A DNA stretch of 12,582 nt from Solibacillus sp045640265 (GTDB lineage: Bacteria; Bacillota; Bacilli; Bacillales_A; Planococcaceae): contig JAZUES010000062.1 of NCBI GenBank assembly GCA_045640265.1, forward strand, positions 1 through 12,582. The letters run 5' to 3'. Each line of letters starts with the position of its first letter. Position 1 is the first letter of the stretch. A program made the position numbers and the translations under genes. The notes below the pieces were generated by a model. It made no database searches. It saw only the letters and a program-made list of their open reading frames with translations, and had not been told where the DNA came from. Positions 6,182-12,582 of this stretch are shown here, one piece after another.

Positions 6182-7165
6182 TTACTCGTATTCTTTTTCA
6201 ATTATTTTAGTAGAACGCACCGTATCAATCGGGCGCACAACACTTTCAATGTACGCTCGTTTTCCCTCTAAAAATGGTGGTAATGATAGTTTTTCACCGA
6301 CTGTTTCGTATGACTCATCACCCATAAAGCCAGGACCATCTGTTGCCCATTCAAATAAAATACCAGGTGCAACACGAGCATATAAGGATTCAAAGAAGAA
6401 ACGGTTTACATAGCCCGATGTACCGAAGCCAAAGTTTTCCATACGGTCAATCCATTCATTTAACACGTCGCGATCTTCTACACGGAATGCTGTGTGGTGT
6501 ACTGTACCAAATCCTTGGCGACCTGGTTGTAGTTCAGTATTGTGTTCGACAATAACCGAAGCACCATTGCCACCTTCACCGACTTCAAACAAATATAGAC
6601 TACCTTCGTTAGCAATTTCACGCATTAACATTACTTTTTCCAATACTTCCTTAAAATAATCAAAACGTGAAACGCGAATGTGTACAGGACCTAACCCTGT
6701 AATCGCGAACTCTAATGGAATCGGACCATTTTTCCAAGGTGTACCTGAAGCGATACCAGCGTTATTTTCATCAGAGATAAGCATATATTGTTGGTCATCA
6801 AAATCTACAAATGATACGATTTGTTTGCCAAATTGAGTTTGAATGCCTGTATGCACAATATTTAAACGATCAAATCGTTTTACCCAATAATCAAGTGCTA
6901 CATCATTTGGCACACGGAAGCCTGTTTTGTAGATTTCATCTGTCCCGTGTACCCCTTTTGAAATGCCTGGAAAATCAAAAAATGTCATATCTGTACCCGC
7001 AGAACCTTTATCATCTGCAAAAAATAAATGGTATGTTTGAATATCATCTTGGTTGACTGTTTTTTTAACAAGTCGCATACCTAAGACATATGTGAAAAAT
7101 TCATAGTTTTTTTCTGCGCTGCTTGTAATGGCTGTTACGTGGTGGATCCCTTTAATGTGGTTCAT
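6182..7165 (-). CDS. mhqA: MhqA/MhqE/MhqO-like VOC-family ring-cleaving dioxygenase
   Basis: A 327-aa protein with two vicinal-oxygen-chelate (glyoxalase/bleomycin-resistance) modules. The N-terminal module has IHHVTAIT (7-14) and the C-terminal module TVHHTAFRV (221-229). Metal ligands are likely among H8/H9, H223/H224 and E272 (FEWATDGPGF). Relatives in B. subtilis (MhqA, MhqE, MhqO) are induced by methylhydroquinone and catechol and are proposed to open hydroquinone rings. Which paralogue this matches cannot be told by eye, so the symbol is provisional. GGAGG stands 8 nt before the ATG at 7165 and 5 nt before an adjacent ATG at 7168; I chose 7165 by spacing. An MhqR-type operator lies just upstream. 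Confidence 0.85.
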   Translation of the reverse strand: MNHIKGIHHVTAITSSAEKNYEFFTYVLGMRLVKKTVNQDDIQTYHLFFADDKGSAGTDMTFFDFPGISKGVHGTDEIYKTGFRVPNDVALDYWVKRFDRLNIVHTGIQTQFGKQIVSFVDFDDQQYMLISDENNAGIASGTPWKNGPIPLEFAITGLGPVHIRVSRFDYFKEVLEKVMLMREIANEGSLYLFEVGEGGNGASVIVEHNTELQPGRQGFGTVHHTAFRVEDRDVLNEWIDRMENFGFGTSGYVNRFFFESLYARVAPGILFEWATDGPGFMGDESYETVGEKLSLPPFLEGKRAYIESVVRPIDTVRSTKIIEKEYE

Positions 7166-7180
7166 CATTTATTCCTCCAA

Positions 7181-7198
7181 TTCCTCGAAATCGAGATA
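7181..7198 (-). promoter_or_regulatory. MhqR-type operator before the dioxygenase gene
   Basis: On the minus strand it reads TATCTCGATTTCGAGGAA, a 15/18 match to the MhqR operator as I recall it (TATCTCGAATTCGAGATA). The core arms CTCGA and TCGAG (7185-7196) are perfect. It lies between a minus-strand TATAAT (7198-7203) and the ribosome site of the dioxygenase gene, so it could control a second, internal promoter or act as a roadblock. Confidence 0.65.
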
Positions 7199-7213
7199 TT
7201 ATAATAAAAAAAT

Positions 7214-7648
7214 TTATAGTACGCTGGCGTTTTGACCAACACGCTTTAATAATTGAGTTAATGTTTCTAATTCTTCCTTTGATAATACGTCAAAAATTTG
7301 AGCAATTGTTTTTGCATGTTGTGGAAAAATGGATTTCATCACGTTTGTCCCCTTATCCGTAAGTGAAACAAACGTCACGCGACGATCTGTTGGACATGAA
7401 ACCCGCTTTACGAGTTCCTTTTTTTCTAACTTATCGACAACATACGTAATACTGCTACTTGCAATTAATACTTTTTTCCCGATAATTTGAATCGGCTGCT
7501 TTCCTTTATGGTAGAGCAATTCCAAAACCGCAAATTCTGTAATATTTAAATCACTATACTGTACATCTTTTTTCATCACGTCCTGCGTTGCCGATGTAGC
7601 CCGATATAGAACAGTAAATGCTTTTAATTGCTTATCGTACGAGTTCAT
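7214..7648 (-). CDS. mhqR: MhqR-like MarR-family repressor
   Basis: A 144-aa MarR-family winged-helix regulator, almost the length of B. subtilis MhqR (YkvE). Helices at both ends (5-25 and 105-140) form the dimer interface. The DNA-binding part runs about 35-98: LNITEFAVLELLYHKGKQPIQ, a recognition helix IASSSITYVVDKLE (62-75), and the wing D88-R-R-V-T-F-V-S-L-T97 with the MarR-typical DRR. The only cysteine is C85, so a two-cysteine switch within one chain is impossible. GGAGG stands 7 nt before the ATG at 7648; an in-frame TTG at 7666 is rejected since it precedes that site. Being first in the operon with an operator on its own promoter, it probably represses itself and the detoxification genes. 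Confidence 0.88.
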   Translation of the reverse strand: MNSYDKQLKAFTVLYRATSATQDVMKKDVQYSDLNITEFAVLELLYHKGKQPIQIIGKKVLIASSSITYVVDKLEKKELVKRVSCPTDRRVTFVSLTDKGTNVMKSIFPQHAKTIAQIFDVLSKEELETLTQLLKRVGQNASVL

Positions 7649-7683
7649 AAAGTCGCCTCCCTTCAAATCATTTCGAATTCATT

Positions 7684-7701
7684 TATCTTTAATTCGAGAT
7701 A
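7684..7701 (-). promoter_or_regulatory. MhqR-type operator at the repressor promoter
   Basis: On the minus strand it reads TATCTCGAATTAAAGATA, 16/18 to the recalled MhqR operator. It lies directly after the -10 (7702-7707) and covers the expected start site. Binding here would block RNA polymerase, giving autoregulation. Confidence 0.75.
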
Positions 7702-7730
7702 AATATACCACGGAAGAAATTTGAAGTCAA
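7702..7730 (-). promoter_or_regulatory. Sigma-A promoter of the quinone-response operon
   Basis: Read on the minus strand, TTGACT (7725-7730), a 17-bp spacer and TATATT (7702-7707) give 5/6 and 5/6 matches to the sigma-A consensus. The transcript would begin near 7695 with a leader of about 47 nt before the repressor gene. Confidence 0.85.
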
Positions 7731-7744
7731 CTGGTTACCGGAAA

Positions 7745-7762
7745 TATTCCTAATTCGAGATT
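7745..7762 (-). promoter_or_regulatory. Second, half-conserved MhqR-type site upstream of the promoter
   Basis: On the minus strand it reads AATCTCGAATTAGGAATA, about 14/18 to the recalled operator. One arm (ATCTCGAATTA) is identical to that of the promoter operator and the other is poor. The centres of the two sites are 61 bp apart, on either side of the promoter. Confidence 0.45.
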
Positions 7763-7768
7763 TAATAT

Positions 7769-7808
7769 GAAAAAACCGCTCAATAAGGATTTACCTTTAT
7801 TGAACGGT
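7769..7808 (-). terminator. Terminator of the methyltransferase gene
   Basis: ACCGCTCAATAAGG (7775-7788) pairs with CCTTTATTGAACGGT (7794-7808), with one wobble and one bulged base. On the minus strand TTTTTT follows. It insulates the quinone operon promoter from transcription of the upstream genes. Confidence 0.85.
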
Positions 7809-7812
7809 AACT

Positions 7813-8745
7813 TTATTCACAAATTAATACTTGTCTCTCAAATGTACCCTTTTTCACAACTGCACGGTCTACAATTGATAATTGTGCTATGTGAATCATA
7901 TCGTCCATTGTTTCCATGGTCACTAGGACTACACGTTTTGCGATACGTCGAGCATTCGTAATAATACTTTGTTGTAAATCTTTTGATATATTTGTAAATA
8001 AGTTGTACGGCATATCAATAATTGCCACATCATATCCTTCAGCAGCCTCTTCAATTGGACCAATTTCTACATTCGGTTCAAATTCAAAATGCCTTAAATT
8101 AATGCGTGACCCCCATACAACACGTTTATTCATATCCCGGCCTTCAATAGCAATGCCCATACTCATCGCTTCAACAAGAACCGTACCAATACCACAACAA
8201 GGATCTATTATTCGTAAGCCTTCTGGATAAGGCGCTGCGATGTTAACGATAGCACGTGCGTCTTTCGTGCTTAGTGCTGTTGAATACATTTCTGGCTTTT
8301 GCATATGTTTTAGCCATGGAGATTCTCCGTAATGAAGTTCACCTAAATAAAATTGCTCTTCATACTGCACTAGACCAAGTACAATCTGTGGATGATCTAA
8401 ATCCGGTTCCGCATCGATGGCAAAACCGATTTTCCGCATCATATCTTGACGTTCTTTTTGTGGTAGTTTCGGTTCAATCGCATCATTACTTGAATTCAAA
8501 CAATGTACTTTAAATGTTCGTTTTCCGAGATCAATAGTCTTGGCCATTTCAACAAGTTGTTCAATTGTCGATGCTTCGTACCAAATGTCTAATCGCGTAC
8601 GCATATATGGACTACGACTTGGATCTATTTTTTTATCACTAATGACTACATTTCCTTCCACATCAAAATTGAAAAACATACGCATTTCCAATCGTGAAAG
8701 TTCATATTCATCATTTCTCCAGGTGAAACTATATAAATACTTCAT
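7813..8745 (-). CDS. TRM11-like SAM-dependent RNA methyltransferase
   Basis: A 310-aa protein whose C-terminal half is a UPF0020/TRM11-type Rossmann methyltransferase. KPEMYSTALSTKDARAIVNIA (from 150) leads into the SAM-binding motif I I180-D-P-C-C-G-I-G-T188. The catalytic motif IV is I243-D-M-P-Y-N248, with Met in place of the second residue of the usual D/N-P-P-Y. The first 150 residues probably include a THUMP-like RNA-binding part, as in relatives that modify guanine in tRNA. The target is unknown. Its ATG (8743-8745) comes 3 nt after the stop of the preceding gene (TAA at 8749-8751), with a TTG between, and no good ribosome site is seen. Translation is therefore probably coupled to that gene. 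The terminator at 7769-7808 ends the unit. Confidence 0.8.
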   Translation of the reverse strand: MKYLYSFTWRNDEYELSRLEMRMFFNFDVEGNVVISDKKIDPSRSPYMRTRLDIWYEASTIEQLVEMAKTIDLGKRTFKVHCLNSSNDAIEPKLPQKERQDMMRKIGFAIDAEPDLDHPQIVLGLVQYEEQFYLGELHYGESPWLKHMQKPEMYSTALSTKDARAIVNIAAPYPEGLRIIDPCCGIGTVLVEAMSMGIAIEGRDMNKRVVWGSRINLRHFEFEPNVEIGPIEEAAEGYDVAIIDMPYNLFTNISKDLQQSIITNARRIAKRVVLVTMETMDDMIHIAQLSIVDRAVVKKGTFERQVLICE

Positions 8746-8748
8746 CAA

Positions 8749-9195
8749 TTATAGTTCTACAACTTTTAATAATTGTTCAACAAATTGATAAAGTAATTCA
8801 TATACTTGCTCAATCGTTAAATCTTCTGTAAAGCCTTCGATACAATCAACTGCAATGTTTAATTCCCAAAGTCCTTCTTGACCTGAAAAAGATGCACTGC
8901 TGCTACCTAAAGCAGATTTCAAGTTTTCTTTTAAAAACTTTCGAATCGTTTCACCATGTTTCTTTTGGAGTTTTAAGCCAAATAAAGCTGTGTATAAATC
9001 AAAGGCATCATCAAATTCTAATGCGACTGCATCTACACGAATATCTTGGAATTGAGGACATTCTGCATAAATAAATTCACCTTGATTTTCCTTTAAATAG
9101 CGAATTGCTGATTGTGCAAAAGCTACTCCCTCTGCAGTAATTGTATCTTCTGTTTCTTTGCTACAACGTTCTAATACGTCTAATTTTAAATTCAT
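8749..9195 (-). CDS. Uncharacterised acidic protein coupled to the methyltransferase
   Basis: I do not recognise this 148-aa protein. It has no signal peptide or membrane segment and is acidic, especially at both ends. Visible points are three cysteines (C11, C46, C118), a central GLKLQKKHGETIRKFLKENL helix (73-92), a Ser/Gly-rich loop GSSSASFSGQEG (97-108), then a strand LWELNIAVDCIEGF and a final helix (126-147). The fold looks like a small alpha/beta domain. AGGAAGGG lies about 10 nt before the ATG. Its stop is 3 nt from the ATG of the methyltransferase, so the two are translated together, and a joint role, such as a partner or regulator subunit, is possible but unproven. A TATACT on the minus strand near 9252 may be the -10. 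Confidence 0.7.
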   Translation of the reverse strand: MNLKLDVLERCSKETEDTITAEGVAFAQSAIRYLKENQGEFIYAECPQFQDIRVDAVALEFDDAFDLYTALFGLKLQKKHGETIRKFLKENLKSALGSSSASFSGQEGLWELNIAVDCIEGFTEDLTIEQVYELLYQFVEQLLKVVEL

Positions 9196-9472
9196 TATTT
9201 ATATTCCCTTCCTTTTTGACATGTTCGCTCAAAAATTAACCTTGTCTAGTATACCCTATTCGACAGGAAATCGCATAAAAATCTAAATTTCCGTAATTTT
9301 TTTAATAGGATAATCTTTTTATCCCCATTTAATAGCGCATCTAATTTAATTCCTACTTGTGTATTTTCACCTATATTATATGGCGGTTACTACTTTAATC
9401 GATTATACTTAATACAGTATTACTATATTTTCGAATAATATTTCATTGTCACTTATAAATGGTGTATGTTGA

Positions 9473-9621
9473 TTCTACCGCCATTTCGTTAGTTTATTTG
9501 ATGATGAGCTTGATATTGATTATGTATTTAAACATCGCAAATACACTTATACGCATACGGAAATCGGGGTTTTACCGAACTGAATGATCGCCGCTTATAC
9601 ATTAATCAATCATATACATAG
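9473..9621 (+). pseudogene. Decayed coding fragment, family unknown
   Basis: This lies in the 465 bases (9196-9660) that hold no intact gene. Frame 9473-9583 reads 36 residues with protein-like composition (DDELDIDYVFKHRKYTYTHT, then EIGVLPN) and ends in TGA. It has no ATG, GTG or TTG start and has a stop directly before it (9470-9472). A shift of frame near 9575 continues as TELNDRRLYINQSYT to TAG 9619-9621. This pattern suggests a gene end broken by a frameshift. I cannot name the family. The rest of the intergenic stretch is AT-rich and shows no clear feature except the promoter of the 148-aa gene. Confidence 0.3.
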
Positions 9622-9660
9622 ATAAGAAGAACACTTAAAAATTTTAATTTCTATCCACTA

Positions 9661-9702
9661 AAAAATAGACAATTGGCCAAAAATGGTCAATTGTCTATTT
9701 TT
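9661..9702 (-). terminator. Terminator overlapping the MFS gene stop
   Basis: A 19-bp stem with one G-U pair (9661-9679 with 9684-9702) has an AAAA loop, and T runs follow on both strands. The right arm includes two bases of the MFS gene stop codon (9701-9703). Confidence 0.9.
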
Positions 9703-11176
9703 ATTCAATTACATTTTCCCTTGCAAGAAATGGGACATCTTTTGCGCGCACTATTGAAACAACAATTACAACACAAAAGCTTAATAACACAAGGCCAGTA
9801 AACATAAAACCTGGAGTTCCCGTTAAATCAAGGGCACCTAGACTAGAGGAACCCGCGACTACACCAAATGAGAAGAACGCATAAAAGTAACCGTATGCTT
9901 TTCCTCGCGTTTCCTTCTTCGTGGATTCAATTAATATTTTATTAATAGATGGGAAGAAAAAGGCAAAACCTATGCCATAAATTGCTAGTACCGCATATAG
10001 AGATATCATTGTTGAAGCTTGCCCAATCCCTATTTGACTAATCGCCAGTAAGCCTACTCCTATAAGTAATGCATATTTCGAATTTAGTACATCGAAAATG
10101 CGATTGGATGGTAAAATAAAGATGAGTACTGCGACAATGCCAAATACACTTAATAATGTACCAGACATACGCGTGCTATAACCTAAGTCTTCAACGTAGA
10201 TTGGCAGTAAATACGCAAGCACACCTTGTGAAAACATTAAGAAGAATGCACCACCATATGCTTTCATCAAACCACTATTCCATTGAAATTTCTCTGTTTT
10301 TTCCTCGTTGTCTTTTTTACGTAATGATTCTTTTCGTAAAAATAAAAATAAACCTAACAAAATGATAAAACCATAGATTGCAACAAGACCAAGTACATTT
10401 GGAACAGAAATTTTGTTTGCTAAAATACCACTTGATGCAGGTCCTACGATGGCTGCAATGCCAACAAATGAACCTGTAACCGCACTTCCACTCCCTTGCT
10501 CAGATTCACGTCTCATATTCGCTAATAAGGTAAAGGCAGCTGGCGTGATAAAGCCACTACTAAAACCATGAATACAACGAACTATAATTAATGTTGTGGA
10601 ATCATCTACAAGCTGATAACAAAGTAGCGAAATGGACGAAGCCGCAAGACCAAAAACAAGCATCCAAAACGCACCAATTTTATCCGTGAAAATACCTGAA
10701 AATACATTACCAAACGTATTCATAAACGAATACATTCCAACGACAATACCTGCAATAAATGTTGTTGCACCTACGGAAAGTGCATATGTACTCATAATTG
10801 GTAACTGGACAAATAAATCAAAAAATGAAAAGAAAATAATTGCGTAAACGAGCCAGTGTTTTGGAAATGGCTTTCCAGATAACTGTTTCTCCATCTTTTT
10901 TAATTTTAGTTCAAATATAAAGTTTCCAAACGGTATAAATGCAGCGAGGACTGCTAATAAAGACCAACCAATATTCCACTGTATTCGAAGTTGTACGATA
11001 AGAATGGATAGTGCATAAAGCATAAAAATACCACCATGGACGCTTCCGTTTACCGTTACAAAGCCTGGCATGTCCGCATAATACTTTAGCGGCATAGCAA
11101 TACATAAAAGTGTAATAAGCGAAAATCCATCTAAAATTCCCATTATTCTTAAAAATCGTATAGGATGAATAGCCAT
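9701..11176 (-). CDS. DUF3817-MFS fusion transporter
   Basis: A 491-aa membrane protein made of two parts. Residues 1-95 match DUF3817 (the YdzA-like integral membrane domain): RFLRIMGILDGFSL, the hallmark AMPLKYYADMP (27-37), GSVHGGIF (44-51) and IPFGNFIFEL (81-90), about three membrane helices. After a basic linker (92-107) comes a full major facilitator transporter of about 12 helices (108-478). Its motif A is G161-I-F-T-D-K-I-G168, and the central cytoplasmic loop is RKESLRKKDNEEKTEKF (281-297). MFS carriers use the proton gradient to export drugs, sugars or siderophores; the substrate here is unknown. A purine-rich GAAAGGGGG lies only 2 nt before the ATG, unusually close. A Fur-box-like site overlaps one of its promoters, hinting at iron control and perhaps siderophore export. 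Confidence 0.88.
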   Translation of the reverse strand: MAIHPIRFLRIMGILDGFSLITLLCIAMPLKYYADMPGFVTVNGSVHGGIFMLYALSILIVQLRIQWNIGWSLLAVLAAFIPFGNFIFELKLKKMEKQLSGKPFPKHWLVYAIIFFSFFDLFVQLPIMSTYALSVGATTFIAGIVVGMYSFMNTFGNVFSGIFTDKIGAFWMLVFGLAASSISLLCYQLVDDSTTLIIVRCIHGFSSGFITPAAFTLLANMRRESEQGSGSAVTGSFVGIAAIVGPASSGILANKISVPNVLGLVAIYGFIILLGLFLFLRKESLRKKDNEEKTEKFQWNSGLMKAYGGAFFLMFSQGVLAYLLPIYVEDLGYSTRMSGTLLSVFGIVAVLIFILPSNRIFDVLNSKYALLIGVGLLAISQIGIGQASTMISLYAVLAIYGIGFAFFFPSINKILIESTKKETRGKAYGYFYAFFSFGVVAGSSSLGALDLTGTPGFMFTGLVLLSFCVVIVVSIVRAKDVPFLARENVIE

Positions 11177-11206
11177 TTCCCCCTTTCACGAGCAAAAATC
11201 AAACTA

Positions 11207-11215
11207 ATTATAGCA
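11207..11215 (-). promoter_or_regulatory. Extended -10 promoter close to the MFS gene
   Basis: On the minus strand TGCTATAAT is an exact extended -10 (TGnTATAAT). The -35 position holds only a weak ATGTTT. It would start transcription about 25-30 nt before the ATG. Confidence 0.5.
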
Positions 11216-11242
11216 TGCACTTCAAAGACAAACATAGTTCGT

Positions 11243-11257
11243 TGAAAATAATTCTCA
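11243..11257 (-). promoter_or_regulatory. Fur-box-like operator upstream of the MFS gene
   Basis: On the minus strand it reads TGAGAATTATTTTCA. Against the Bacillus Fur 7-1-7 consensus TGATAATNATTATCA it matches 12 of 14 defined bases, and its two arms are complementary at 6 of 7 positions. It starts inside the -10 (11257-11262) of the distal MFS promoter, the usual place for iron-dependent repression. PerR boxes are similar in form but fit less well. Confidence 0.5.
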
Positions 11258-11285
11258 TAATATTGTCGAAATTTAGACTAATCAA
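11257..11285 (-). promoter_or_regulatory. Distal sigma-A promoter of the MFS gene
   Basis: Read on the minus strand, TTGATT (11280-11285), a 17-bp spacer and TATTAT (11257-11262) give 4/6 and 5/6 matches. It begins just after the polymerase IV terminator and overlaps the Fur-box-like site. Confidence 0.6.
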
Positions 11286-11289
11286 TCCT

Positions 11290-11336
11290 CTATATTATAA
11301 AAGGCTTATCCGAAAAACCACTTTTCCAGACAAACC
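11290..11336 (-). terminator. Terminator of the DNA polymerase IV gene
   Basis: On the minus strand a 15-bp stem including several G-U pairs (11322-11336 with 11303-11317) closes a GUGG loop and is followed by TTTTATAATATA. It starts 1 nt after the gene's stop codon. Confidence 0.75.
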
Positions 11337-11337
11337 T

Positions 11338-12570
11338 TCACTCTTTATGATCTTCTAAAAAATCTTTACTAAAGCTTGTTTGTGATGCATAGCTTCTTGA
11401 TTTAACCCGTACACCACGCTTTAATACGCCTTTGCCAAATTTCTTTTCTATGGAATCAACTAATTCGATTATCGGTTCATCTTTGATATGCTGTTCAAAA
11501 TTAAACAAATTTAATTGTTGTGTGAGCTCTGCTTGATCGACGACATTCGAAACTGTAATCCCAATTAATCGAACGGGCGTTTCATCCCAATTTTGCAAAA
11601 ATAGTTTCCAAGCAATTTCAAAAATATCATCCGCATTTTGAATGGCATTGCGAACGGATTTACTACGTGATTGGTTTTGCCATTCGTAATTTCGAATTTG
11701 AATACTGATTGTGGTGCCCGCTAAATATTTCACTTTTAAGCGCTCTGACACACTTCGACTCAACCTTTCAAATGTTTCCTTTAAAATATAGTACTCCGTT
11801 TCATCGCGCGGTAACGTCGTAGAATTACCAACACTTTTCGTATCGTAAATCGCATTGGGATTCACTTCTCGACTATCTTCTCCATTTGCACGCTTTTTTA
11901 GACGTCCTCCATTTTTGCCAAGTTCTTTTAGTAATAATCGCTCATCTGCATTCGCTAAATCACCAATTGTATGAATTTGTATTGACTTTAGTCTTTTAGC
12001 CGTACTTTCTCCAACGCCATGCATTTCAATCACTTCATTTGGCCAAAGAAGCTCAGCTACTTGTCTTTTCCTTAAAACCGTAATGCCCATTGGTTTTTTC
12101 ATATCCGATGCCGTCTTAGCTAAAAATTTATTCGGCGCAATCCCGATAGAACATGGAAGATCTAATTCATGTAAAATACGCTGTTGAATTTCCTGAGCTA
12201 GTTCCATTGGATGCTGTGATTTAGAGCGCTCAGTTAAGTCTAAGTATCCCTCATCAATCGATACAGGTTCTACTAAATGTGTATAACTTCTTAATATCGT
12301 AAAAATAGTTGCACTGGCCGCACGATATTTTGCAAAATCAGGTGGCAACAATAGTAATCCAGGACATTTCCGTTTTGCTTCTCCAACATTCATCGTTGTA
12401 AAAACACCTTGTGCACGTGCCTCATACGAACTCGTGACGATAATGCCACGCCTTTCTTTCACATTTCCAGCAACTGCAATTGGTTTACCTTTTAAACTTG
12501 GATCATGTGCCTGTTCAACCGAAGCATAAAAGCAATTCATATCCAAATGAAAGATGACTCTTCCAGCCAT
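11338..12570 (-). CDS. dinB: DNA polymerase IV (Y-family translesion polymerase, PolY1)
   Basis: A 410-aa Y-family DNA polymerase that copies past damaged bases without proofreading; B. subtilis PolY1 (YqjH, 414 aa) is the closest relative I recall. The palm holds the metal ligands D10 (FHLDMNCFYASVE, with steric-gate Y15) and D106-E107 (SIDEGYLD). A helix-hairpin-helix is at 183-205 (MHGVGESTAKRLKSIQI). The little finger domain runs about 245-360, and the beta-clamp motif is Q352-L-N-L-F356. The tail is basic (KRGVRVKSRSY). I chose the ATG at 12570, with GAGGTGG (12576-12582) at good spacing and running to the window edge. An in-frame GTG at 12579 would overlap that ribosome site. All key residues are present. 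Confidence 0.95.
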   Translation of the reverse strand: MAGRVIFHLDMNCFYASVEQAHDPSLKGKPIAVAGNVKERRGIIVTSSYEARAQGVFTTMNVGEAKRKCPGLLLLPPDFAKYRAASATIFTILRSYTHLVEPVSIDEGYLDLTERSKSQHPMELAQEIQQRILHELDLPCSIGIAPNKFLAKTASDMKKPMGITVLRKRQVAELLWPNEVIEMHGVGESTAKRLKSIQIHTIGDLANADERLLLKELGKNGGRLKKRANGEDSREVNPNAIYDTKSVGNSTTLPRDETEYYILKETFERLSRSVSERLKVKYLAGTTISIQIRNYEWQNQSRSKSVRNAIQNADDIFEIAWKLFLQNWDETPVRLIGITVSNVVDQAELTQQLNLFNFEQHIKDEPIIELVDSIEKKFGKGVLKRGVRVKSRSYASQTSFSKDFLEDHKE

Positions 12571-12582
12571 TGTTACCACCTC

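Noticed and set aside
10911..11195. 94-codon minus-strand frame overlapping the MFS gene start
   Set aside because: Runs in another frame through the DUF3817 part, which is clearly coded in the main frame.
1..12582. tRNA, rRNA, CRISPR array, insertion sequence or phage gene
   Set aside because: No cloverleaf, rRNA segment, regular spaced repeats, transposase motif or terminal repeats were seen on either strand by eye.

Overview
The window is AT-rich, low-GC Gram-positive (Bacillales) DNA: strong GGAGG-type ribosome binding sites 7-9 nt before most starts, consensus sigma-A promoters, a T-box riboswitch, many hairpin terminators, and proteins close to Bacillus families. Homologues of the B. 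subtilis yqj-region genes polY1, rnz, proI and yqjP all occur here, but interleaved with genes foreign to that locus. A Planococcaceae genome (Solibacillus/Lysinibacillus-like) is my best guess; this is inference, not proof.

Layout. 1-312: the last codons of a 4-oxalocrotonate tautomerase gene, its terminator and a probable truncated copy of a dispersed intergenic repeat. 316-2471: a divergent pair. A YqjP-like metallo-beta-lactamase-fold hydrolase is on the minus strand and proC on the plus strand, with promoters almost touching. The hydrolase promoter carries a near-perfect FadR-type operator. proC is preceded by a complete T-box leader with a CCU (Pro) specifier. 2582-4805: a 76-aa two-helix membrane protein, a possible short-chain dehydrogenase tail remnant, rnz (RNase Z) and an orphan coiled-coil lipoprotein. 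4922-7762: a compact quinone/electrophile-response island on the minus strand: an MhqR-like MarR repressor, an MhqA/E/O-like VOC dioxygenase, an NADPH-dependent FMN reductase and an MhqD-like esterase. MhqR-type operators lie at the repressor promoter, further upstream of it, and before the dioxygenase gene. 7813-9195: a two-gene unit of an uncharacterised acidic protein and a TRM11-like RNA methyltransferase, with coupled stop and start. 9196-9700: a long intergenic stretch with a decayed coding fragment. 9701-11176: a DUF3817-MFS fusion transporter behind a promoter that overlaps a Fur-box-like sequence. 11338-12570: DNA polymerase IV (PolY1).

How they may work together. The quinone island is self-contained: the repressor sits first in its operon and probably represses itself and the detoxification genes until quinones or other electrophiles appear. 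The other genes are short units, each with its own promoter and terminator. I see no tRNA, rRNA, CRISPR array, insertion sequence or phage gene. The best leads for new biology are the Fur-box/DUF3817-MFS fusion, the FadR-type site at the yqjP-like gene, and the coupled methyltransferase pair.
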